Assembly: GCA_005877675.1 (NCBI GenBank)
Contig: VBNZ01000071.1
Coordinates: 1-6,299, forward strand
Origin: Gammaproteobacteria bacterium
GTDB lineage: Bacteria > Pseudomonadota > Gammaproteobacteria > Xanthomonadales > Rhodanobacteraceae
Direction: 5' to 3'
Length of the DNA: 6,299 nucleotides
This document shows, one piece after another, positions 1 to 5,255 of the stretch. The notes under the pieces are model-generated. The model saw nothing but the letters and a program-made list of their open reading frames with translations. It was not told where the DNA came from and ran no database searches. Within the stretch, counting starts at the first letter, position 1. Every line of letters starts with the position of its first letter. Position numbers and translations under genes: made by a program.

Positions 1-453
1 CTCGCGCGCACCTCAAAGACGCCGGGACGCACGCAGTTGCTCAACGTATTCGGGCTCGATGAGGCGCGGCGTCTGGTCGACCTGCCGGGCTACGGCTATG
101 CCAAGGTACCCGAGGCGATGCGCGAGCGTTGGCGCGGCCTGATCGACAAATATCTGCGCGAACGCGATAGCTTGCGCGCCGTGGTGCTGATCATGGACAG
201 CCGCCATCCGCTCAAGGAATTCGACCAGCTGATGCTCGCCTACTGCCGCGACATCGGGCTTGCCTGTCATTGCCTTTTGACCAAGGCCGACAAGCTTTCG
301 CGCAGCGAGGGCACGCGCACCCTGGCACAGGTGCGCAAGGAAATCGCCGCACTTGAATCGAACGCGAGCGCGCAGCTGTTCTCGGCACCGGCGAAGACCG
401 GGCTTGATGAGGCGCGCGGCATATTGTGGGGGCATCTGAACGAGAGCGCATGA
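1..453 (+). CDS. engB: Ribosome biogenesis GTPase EngB (YihA/YsxC), 5'-truncated by window edge
   Basis: EngB is a TRAFAC-class GTPase of the cytosol that helps assemble the large ribosomal subunit. The reading frame is open from base 1 and gives 150 residues before the TGA at 451-453; the family is usually about 195-210 residues, so roughly 50 N-terminal residues, including the P-loop (G1), lie outside the window. Visible motifs, numbered within the fragment: the G2 region T-P-G-R-T-Q at 7-12, preceded by the typical L-A-R-T-S-K; G3 D-L-P-G-Y-G at 27-32; G4 T-K-A-D at 94-97; G5 S-A at 128-129 followed by K-T-G. The segment with M-D-S-R-H-P-L at 65-71 is also characteristic of EngB. An internal TTG at 37 is not the start, because conserved EngB sequence continues upstream of it. 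There are no breaks and no missing motif in the part seen. The next gene, gshA, follows on the same strand after 94 bases, too far to show translational coupling. Confidence 0.96.
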   Translation, partial: LARTSKTPGRTQLLNVFGLDEARRLVDLPGYGYAKVPEAMRERWRGLIDKYLRERDSLRAVVLIMDSRHPLKEFDQLMLAYCRDIGLACHCLLTKADKLSRSEGTRTLAQVRKEIAALESNASAQLFSAPAKTGLDEARGILWGHLNESA

Positions 454-508
454 CTTTCGGCCTGCCTTTTTATTCGCGCTGGCGTCCCCAGATCGTCTGA
501 CCGTGTCC

Positions 509-528
509 CGCGATCGCAGCTGATCGCG
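509..528 (+). other. Inverted repeat in gshA leader
   Basis: The 7-base arms CGCGATC (509-515) and GATCGCG (522-528) are perfectly complementary around the 6-base loop GCAGCT. The hairpin ends 19 bases before the gshA start codon. No T-run follows it, so it is not a standard terminator for engB. It could be an operator, an mRNA structure near the ribosome binding site, or chance in a GC-rich genome. Confidence 0.4.
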
Positions 529-534
529 CACTTC

Positions 535-546
535 AAAGAGCTCTTT
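535..546 (+). promoter_or_regulatory. Ribosome binding site of gshA inside a perfect palindrome
   Basis: AAAGAG at 535-540 is a plausible though weak Shine-Dalgarno element, 7 bases before the ATG at 548. It forms the left half of the perfect 12-base palindrome AAAGAGCTCTTT (535-546), so the same bases could pair locally with the CTCTTT just before the start codon. It supports the choice of the ATG at 548 as the start. Confidence 0.45.
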
Positions 547-547
547 C

Positions 548-1912
548 ATGTCCGGACCCAGCGCAGTCAAGGAAACACCAATCGAAGGCCGCGAGCAGCT
601 GGTCGAATTCATCGCCTCGGGGGCGCGCACGCCGGAAAACTGGAAGATCGGCACCGAGCACGAAAAATTCGGATTCCGTCTGGACGATTTGCGTCCGCCT
701 ACCTATGACGGCGCGCGCGGCATCGGTGCCTTGCTCAATGGCTTGACGCGCTTCGGCTGGGCGCCGGTGCGCGAGGGCGACAACGTCATTGCGCTCACGC
801 GCGGCGACGGTTCGATCACGCTCGAACCGGCGGGCCAACTCGAATTATCCGGCGGCCAGGTCGATACGATCCACGATACGTGTTGCGAGGTCACGTGCCA
901 TTTGAAGGAAGTCAAAACCGTCGCAGATGAGTTGCAGCTCGGTTTTCTCGGCATGGGCTTTCAGCCGAAGTGGCTGCGCGAAGACATGCCGTGGATGCCC
1001 AAGGGCCGCTACAAGATCATGCGCGACTACATGCCCAAGCGCGGTGCGCTCGGCCTCGACATGATGACGCGCACCTGCACGGTGCAGGTCAATCTCGACT
1101 TCGCCAACGAAGCCGACATGGTGAAAAAATTCCGCGTCTCGCTTGCGCTGCAGCCGATCGCGACAGCGCTGTTCGCCGACTCGCCGTTTACCGACGGCAA
1201 ACCGAACGGATACCTGTCGTATCGCTCGCATATCTGGACCGACACCGATCCGGATCGCACCGGTATGCTCGATTTCGTCTTCGACGCCGGTTTCGGTTTC
1301 GAGCGCTACGTCGATTACCTGCTCGACGTGCCGATGTATTTCAGCTATCGCAATGGCGAATACATCGACCTCGCCGGAAAATCCTTCCGCAAATTCCTCG
1401 CGGGCGAACTCGCCGAACTGCCCGGCGCGAAGCCGACGCTCAAGGACTGGGCCGATCACACGACCACCGCATTTCCCGAAGTGCGACTGAAGAAATATCT
1501 CGAAATGCGCGGTGCCGACGGCGGTCCGTGGAACCGTCTGTGCGCGCTACCCGCGTTCTGGGTCGGTCTGCTCTACGATCAAACCAGCCTCGATGCGGCG
1601 TGGGATCTGGTCAAGGACTTTTCGATGGCGGAGCGCAACGCGTTGCGCGACGGCGTGCCGAAATACGCGCTCAAATTGCCATTCCGCAGCGGCACCGTGC
1701 GCGACCTCGCGCGCGAGGCGCTGAAGATTTCCGGTCACGGTCTGGCGCGACGCGCGCGTGTGAACGCATCCGACGCCAACGAAGCGGTATTCCTCGAGCC
1801 GCTGATCGAATTCGTCGAAGCCAACCAGACCCCGGCCGAGCGCAAGCTCAAGCTGTTCCACGGCAAGTGGGACGGCAGTGTCGATCCGTTATTCGCTGAG
1901 TTCGCCTATTGA
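548..1912 (+). CDS. gshA: Glutamate-cysteine ligase, plant/proteobacterial type (GCS2 family)
   Basis: This enzyme catalyses the ATP-dependent joining of L-glutamate to L-cysteine to give gamma-glutamylcysteine, the first and usually rate-limiting step of glutathione synthesis, in the cytosol. The 454-residue protein has the length expected for the plant-type GshA found in plants and in alpha- and xanthomonad proteobacteria, and is unlike the longer E. coli-type GshA. Recognisable family blocks are I-G-T-E-H-E-K-F-G-F at 34-43, G-S-I-T-L-E-P-A-G-Q at 88-97, M-M-T-R-T-C-T-V-Q at 172-180, E-V-R-L-K-K-Y-L-E-M-R at 311-321, and a C-terminal block around 430-450 with F-H-G-K-W-D-G-S. The start is the ATG with an AAAGAG element 7 bases upstream. 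The stop is TGA at 1910-1912, with a hairpin beginning at the next base. Codons are strongly G/C-ending, as expected for a core gene. No gshB is present in the window, so the second glutathione step must be encoded elsewhere. The gene is complete and looks intact. Confidence 0.96.
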   Translation: MSGPSAVKETPIEGREQLVEFIASGARTPENWKIGTEHEKFGFRLDDLRPPTYDGARGIGALLNGLTRFGWAPVREGDNVIALTRGDGSITLEPAGQLELSGGQVDTIHDTCCEVTCHLKEVKTVADELQLGFLGMGFQPKWLREDMPWMPKGRYKIMRDYMPKRGALGLDMMTRTCTVQVNLDFANEADMVKKFRVSLALQPIATALFADSPFTDGKPNGYLSYRSHIWTDTDPDRTGMLDFVFDAGFGFERYVDYLLDVPMYFSYRNGEYIDLAGKSFRKFLAGELAELPGAKPTLKDWADHTTTAFPEVRLKKYLEMRGADGGPWNRLCALPAFWVGLLYDQTSLDAAWDLVKDFSMAERNALRDGVPKYALKLPFRSGTVRDLAREALKISGHGLARRARVNASDANEAVFLEPLIEFVEANQTPAERKLKLFHGKWDGSVDPLFAEFAY

Positions 1913-1948
1913 TTCTGCGCCTCGTCGGGCTTCGACGCGGCGCAAGAA
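1913..1948. terminator. Nested hairpin between convergent gshA and small secreted-protein gene
   Basis: The hairpin starts at the base after the gshA stop. TTCT (1913-1916) pairs with AGAA (1945-1948), GCGCC (1917-1921) with GGCGC (1939-1943), and CGTCG (1923-1927) with CGACG (1933-1937), around the loop GGCTT. A single A bulge (1944) and one T/C mismatch (1922/1938) interrupt a stem of 14 base pairs. Its position between two convergent stops suggests a shared bidirectional terminator. The missing element is a good T-tract: the plus strand only has GGTTTCCC soon after. It may act through structure alone or with Rho. Confidence 0.5.
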
Positions 1949-1968
1949 GAAGGTTTCCCGAGCAAAAC

Positions 1969-2556
1969 CTATCGTTGCGAGCGGTGCAGCCGGATGCAGC
2001 TCACCGCGGCGAGCATTAGACCCAACAGGCCCAACAGACGTAGATCGAGTGCCGGCACCGTGGGTGGCAACACAGGCTGCGTCGTGATCGACATCGTGCA
2101 GTCTTCAGTTGGGCTTGTAGTCGTATAGCTGAGGGCAAAAACGACAGATGCGTTGGCAGGGACAATGGCCGTAAACGAACTGACCGCGCTGCTTGCCCCA
2201 GGATCGCCCAGGTAGTTGGCCGCAAGGTTCGCGGGATTGAAACTTCCAAGGTAAGCGGTTGCAAAGACATTTACCGCGCAAGAAGCGCTCGTAGTCAGCG
2301 TAAAGAGCGTGCATACGGGCTGGCTCGAGGCGTTGGTCAAAGCCGGTGATACGGCGTACCCAACAGTGGTCGCGATTGTTCCCGGAAAGGCCTTGGCCGC
2401 CGAGCAATCGCTCGGTATACCATTTCTACTGACACGCGCAGTCATCGTCGGCGAGGCGAGCGTTACGGTGACGGTTGTAGAGGCAGCCGACGCAGCGATC
2501 GGAAATCCGACAGCAGTCGAGAAGATCAGCGCGAGAAGAATGGCTTTAGCTTGCAT
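1969..2556 (-). CDS. Small secreted protein with a single beta-rich domain and IPTL-CTERM-like tail
   Basis: The product has 195 residues and no assigned function. Residues 1-24 form a signal peptide: a short M-Q-A-K start, a hydrophobic core, then A-A-S-A with likely cleavage before A-S-T-T. Residues 25-160 are rich in Thr, Ser, Ala and Val, with four cysteines (51, 82, 93, 153) that could form two disulfides. The stretch F-A-T-A-Y-L-G-S-F-N-P-A-N (98-110) followed by N-Y-L-G-D-P-G (114-120) resembles, from memory, a beta-sandwich module that recurs in large secreted bacterial proteins. Residues 167-170 are V-P-A-L, followed by a hydrophobic segment to about 188 and a basic end R-L-H-R-S-Q-R, the layout of an IPTL-CTERM sorting signal or plain membrane anchor. 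I chose the ATG at 2556; an in-frame GTG at 2589 would add 11 residues and push the signal peptide inward. Neither start has a strong ribosome binding site. Codon use is looser than in gshA (AGA and ATA codons occur). It is probably a monocistronic unit. Confidence 0.82.
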   Translation of the reverse strand: MQAKAILLALIFSTAVGFPIAASAASTTVTVTLASPTMTARVSRNGIPSDCSAAKAFPGTIATTVGYAVSPALTNASSQPVCTLFTLTTSASCAVNVFATAYLGSFNPANLAANYLGDPGASSAVSSFTAIVPANASVVFALSYTTTSPTEDCTMSITTQPVLPPTVPALDLRLLGLLGLMLAAVSCIRLHRSQR

Positions 2557-2934
2557 GAATACCCAAGGCGAGCGGCGGTGGTGTTCCACACAATCAGATT
2601 GGCTCGGGAGGATGCCGAATACTCAAGCTTGCTGCCCGGTCACGCTTGCCCTCGGGGCCTATAGTGGGCTGGTCGCGACGCGGCACAGATTGCACCCGCC
2701 TTGATGAAAGTACAAGTGTCGGTCGCGGTTTCGTGGGTATTCCTCTGCGGACGACTTATTCCCCCGACCCCTGTCGATCTTTGGGCCAGATCCATCAATG
2801 CCGTCAAGCTACCGGCCGAACGCAAATTCGAGATGCCCCCTCGAAACGCAACGGCAGCATCGATCTGGTATTCGCGAGGACCCAATCGTGCTGCTTCTTT
2901 CCCGGCACTCCAGGGTCGAGTATGACGATCAAAG
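2557..2934. other. Intergenic region with no convincing gene
   Basis: This stretch of about 380 bases must carry the promoter of the small secreted-protein gene, which reads leftward from 2556, but I see no convincing -35/-10 pair; the best TATA-like element is near 2659-2665 and lacks a good -35 box. A plus-strand open frame of 73 codons from an ATG at 2704 to a TGA at 2923-2925 ends 9 bases before the terminator. It has no ribosome binding site, includes rarer codons such as AGA and CTA, and resembles nothing I know. Longer open frames here read through the terminator hairpin and are not credible genes. Confidence 0.6.
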
Positions 2935-2966
2935 AAAAACGGGCCCTGCTCGGGCCCGTTTTTTTT
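2935..2966. terminator. Strong bidirectional intrinsic terminator after the DUF11 gene
   Basis: AACGGGCCC (2938-2946) pairs perfectly with GGGCCCGTT (2952-2960) around the loop TGCTC, and flanking A and T runs extend the stem. On the minus strand the hairpin is followed by TTTTTCTTT, and it lies 22 bases past the DUF11 gene stop, so it should end that transcript. On the plus strand it is followed by eight Ts (2959-2966), an even better terminator, although no clear plus-strand gene lies upstream of it. Confidence 0.92.
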
Positions 2967-2973
2967 GAAGCAC

Positions 2974-2985
2974 GCGAACGTTCGC
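2974..2985. other. Perfect 12-base palindrome between DUF11 stop and terminator
   Basis: GCGAACGTTCGC is a perfect palindrome, 2 bases beyond the TAG stop of the DUF11 gene and 7 bases before the T-run of the terminator. It may add a small second hairpin to the mRNA 3' end or be a protein binding site. No function can be assigned. Confidence 0.35.
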
Positions 2986-2987
2986 AA

Positions 2988-5114
2988 CTAGTCGTCACAG
3001 TCCCGACGTTGTTGCGACCCTGCGGCGGCAAGCAGCGCTGCGAGCAGAAGCAAGCCAAGCCAGCTGAGCGCGGGCGCGGGCACCAACGGCAGATTGGCGA
3101 GCGTCACCGCAGCGCTCGCCGCGTTGTTGGCGACGTTGGGATCACTCGTCGTCGACGTTGCGTTCGCCGTGTTAACGAGTGTGGTTCCCGCTGGTGCGCC
3201 GATTGTGTCCACGGTCAGCACGAAGACCGCATTCGCGCCGGCTGCGAGCACGGCGATGCTGCAATTGACTGTGCCACCCGCGCCAACCGCGGGGGTGGTA
3301 CAGGTGAAGACGGGGCCGCTGCTCTGGGTTAGCGAGACGAAGTGCGTGCCGGCGGGCAGGGTATCCGACAGCTGCACCGCACTGGCTACCGACGGACCGT
3401 TGTTCGTTATCCCGAGCGTATAAACGATATTGCTGCCCAAGGCGCCGCTGTAGCTGGCAGTTTTGGTAACCGCGAGGTCAGCCGCGGCGCCGACTGTGGC
3501 GTTCGATGTCGACGTGTTGTTCGCGGGGTTGGAGTCCGGCGCACCGCTGCTGCTGACTGCTGCGGTATTGCTTACCGTGCTGCCATTGGCCAAAGCGCCA
3601 GAAACCGCCGCGGTCAGAGTCAAGGTCGCGCTTGCGCCGGCGGCAAGGCCACTGGCCCTGGTGCAAGTCACCGTAGCACCGGTCGTACAGGTAAATGTCG
3701 GGCCGCTGGTCTGCGTGAGCGACACGAAACTCGTGCCCGGCGGCAGCGTGTCGCTGAGGCTCGGCGAACCTGCGAGGTCGGGTCCGGCGTTGGCTATCGT
3801 CAAGGTATAGCTTACGTTGCTGCCGGCAACGACCGTGGCCGGACCGGTCTTGACGATAGACAGATCGGACGTGCTTTGCACCGTTGTCGATGCGCTGGCG
3901 CTGTCGTTCGACGGGTTGCTATCGAAGCTGCTGGTGCTCGCGGTGGCGGCGTTCGAAATCACAGTCCCGTTGGCCACGCTGCTAGCCACTTTCACGGTGA
4001 GGGTGAATTGGGCCGAGGCACCGGAACTCAGGATACCGATCGTGCAGCTCGCGCTGCCGCTGAACGTGGTACAGGAAGCTGCAGGGCCAGTATTCTGGAC
4101 GAGCGAGACGAAGCTGACACCCGCAGGCAGGTTATCGAGGAACTGTGCGTTAGTGGCAGCGTCGGGCCCGTTGTTGGAGAGCGTCAATATGTAATTCATG
4201 TTCTGTCCCGCAGTGACAGTGGCGGGTGCGGTTTTGGTGACCGCCACGTCCGCGCTGGACACGGTCGCAGTGGTGTCGCTGCTGTTGTTTTCCGGATTCG
4301 GATCGGCAATTGCCGAACTTATCGTCGCTGTATTGGTATACGACGTACCTGAAGGCGTCGCCGCGGGCACATGCGCTACCAAGGTGAACTGAGCGCTGGT
4401 GCCGCTGGGTAGGCTGGCAATCGAGCAACTGATCGTGCCACCGGTGGAGCAGGTAAACGCCGGCCCGGTAGATTGCACGAGGGAAACAAAGGTGAGCGTG
4501 CCCGGCAGCGTGTCCGACCACGACGCGCTCGTCGCGGCATCGGGACCGGCATTGCCTACCAGAATGGTGTAGGTGATATCCGTATTGGGGCCGACAGACC
4601 CAGGCCCGCTCTTTATCACGTACAGGTCCGCTGACGGGACCGGAATTTGCGTACCCGCAGGGGAACTGTCGTTTTCGTTGTTCGGGTCGGGGATGGCGCT
4701 CGCGATGGTCGCCGTATTCTGATAGAAGTCGCCAGGATTGGCGGTGGTGATCGCCGCGACGAGCGTAAACGTTGCGGTCGACCCGTTCGGCAAGCTCGCA
4801 AGCGTGCAGGTGATGGTTCCATTGGTGCCGACGCTTGGCGTCGCGCACGAGAAAGCGGGGCCGCTATTTTGCGCGATGGACGTGAAAGTCATGCCCGACG
4901 GAAGCGGGTCAGTCAGAGCGACTGTGCTTGCGTCGTCAGGACCGTTATTCGCGACGCTCAGCGAATAGGTGATCGGTACGTTGCTGCCGCTCGACGCCGT
5001 CGAAGGCCCGGTCTTGATTACACCCAGATCTGCGTTTTGGGCGAATGCTGATGGCGCACAAAACCAGAACAGGCACAACAGCGCTCCAAACAGGCTGATT
5101 CGTGTGCTACGCAT
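2988..5114 (-). CDS. Secreted five-repeat DUF11 protein with IPTL-CTERM-like C-terminal anchor
   Basis: The product is a 708-residue exported protein. Residues 1-25 are a signal peptide with a basic start (M-R-S-T-R), a hydrophobic core and A-F-A before Q-N-A-D. Five tandem DUF11 (conserved repeat domain, Ig-like beta-sandwich) units begin at about 28, 162, 288, 416 and 545, each 126-134 residues and opening with (A/S)-D-(L/V) followed by an I/V-x-K-(T/S) core. Each unit carries N-x-G-P near residue 30, D-x-L-P-x-G or a close variant, and a closing D-x-N-x-x-N/D motif. Every unit holds one cysteine pair, probably a disulfide: 90/103, 222/230, 348/357, 476/484, 605/618. Residues 678-708 read V-P-A-P-A-L-S-W-L-G, then a hydrophobic run to about 699, then a basic tail ending D-C-D-D, like an IPTL-CTERM sorting signal. 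The family is known from bacterial surface and adhesin-like proteins, but no specific ligand can be inferred. The start ATG has AAGGA 8 bases upstream. The gene is intact, monocistronic by appearance, and ends at a strong terminator. Confidence 0.9.
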   Translation of the reverse strand: MRSTRISLFGALLCLFWFCAPSAFAQNADLGVIKTGPSTASSGSNVPITYSLSVANNGPDDASTVALTDPLPSGMTFTSIAQNSGPAFSCATPSVGTNGTITCTLASLPNGSTATFTLVAAITTANPGDFYQNTATIASAIPDPNNENDSSPAGTQIPVPSADLYVIKSGPGSVGPNTDITYTILVGNAGPDAATSASWSDTLPGTLTFVSLVQSTGPAFTCSTGGTISCSIASLPSGTSAQFTLVAHVPAATPSGTSYTNTATISSAIADPNPENNSSDTTATVSSADVAVTKTAPATVTAGQNMNYILTLSNNGPDAATNAQFLDNLPAGVSFVSLVQNTGPAASCTTFSGSASCTIGILSSGASAQFTLTVKVASSVANGTVISNAATASTSSFDSNPSNDSASASTTVQSTSDLSIVKTGPATVVAGSNVSYTLTIANAGPDLAGSPSLSDTLPPGTSFVSLTQTSGPTFTCTTGATVTCTRASGLAAGASATLTLTAAVSGALANGSTVSNTAAVSSSGAPDSNPANNTSTSNATVGAAADLAVTKTASYSGALGSNIVYTLGITNNGPSVASAVQLSDTLPAGTHFVSLTQSSGPVFTCTTPAVGAGGTVNCSIAVLAAGANAVFVLTVDTIGAPAGTTLVNTANATSTTSDPNVANNAASAAVTLANLPLVPAPALSWLGLLLLAALLAAAGSQQRRDCDD
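3102..5033 (-). repeat. Five tandem DUF11-coding repeats of about 380-400 bases
   Basis: The repeats encode residues 28-671 of the secreted protein. The nucleotide copies have diverged, but short blocks still match. For example, the segment beginning GGGCCGCTG at about 3313 recurs near 3700, 387 bases away, encoding F-V-S-L-T-Q-x-S-G-P in repeats 5 and 4. Repeats 4 and 5 look the most alike at this segment, which fits stepwise internal duplication. Such repeats can recombine or collapse in short-read assemblies. Confidence 0.85.
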
Positions 5115-5122
5115 ACATGTAG

Positions 5123-5127
5123 TCCTT
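5123..5127 (-). promoter_or_regulatory. Ribosome binding site of the DUF11 gene
   Basis: On the minus strand AAGGA lies 8 bases before the ATG at 5112-5114, a good Shine-Dalgarno match that fixes the start. Together with the signal peptide it makes any other start unlikely. Confidence 0.7.
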
Positions 5128-5182
5128 ATTGACGTCGAATCCCTGCGACAGTTTATGCGGCGGACATCACAGTCTAGCTAAC

Positions 5183-5208
5183 AGCGCCTCGTACAGGAAT
5201 GGGGCGCT
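5183..5208. other. Inverted repeat downstream of dcp, upstream of the DUF11 gene
   Basis: AGCGCCTC (5183-5190) pairs with GGGGCGCT (5201-5208), with one G-T wobble, around a 10-base loop. On the minus strand it lies about 50 bases after the dcp stop and about 70 bases before the DUF11 start. It could be a weak dcp terminator, but no T-run follows on that strand, so an operator or untranslated-leader structure of the DUF11 gene is equally possible. Confidence 0.35.
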
Positions 5209-5255
5209 ATATGATTGAAAACAAAGCGCTGCCAGACTGCTCTGCAACATAGTGG

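Noticed and set aside
510..517. GCGATCGC octamer, identical to the cyanobacterial HIP1 motif
   Set aside because: A single copy in a GC-rich proteobacterial sequence is expected by chance and is already part of the hairpin at 509-528.
2557..2589. In-frame GTG start at 2589 for the small secreted protein
   Set aside because: It adds 11 mostly polar and charged residues before the signal peptide and has no ribosome binding site; the ATG at 2556 gives a normal signal peptide.
2646..3332. Plus-strand open frame of 228 codons
   Set aside because: It reads through the intrinsic terminator hairpin and into the antisense of the DUF11 gene.
3342..4352. Long plus-strand open frame of 336 codons opposite the DUF11 gene
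   Set aside because: It is Arg/Gly/Ala-rich low-complexity translation from the antisense of a GC-rich repetitive gene, with no ribosome binding site and no recognisable domain.
2988..5114. Regular repeats resembling an array (CRISPR or satellite)
   Set aside because: The period is about 380-400 bases, the copies are diverged, and they encode one continuous protein with DUF11 motifs.
5107..5118. Three-codon upstream frame ATG-TAT-GCG-TAG overlapping the DUF11 start
   Set aside because: It is too short and lies only 4 bases from the RBS; the in-frame ATG has the better spacing and a clear signal peptide.
5128..5182. Possible -35/-10 promoter (TTAGCT...CATAAA, minus strand) for the DUF11 gene
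   Set aside because: Both boxes match the sigma-70 consensus poorly; similar matches occur by chance, so no promoter is called.
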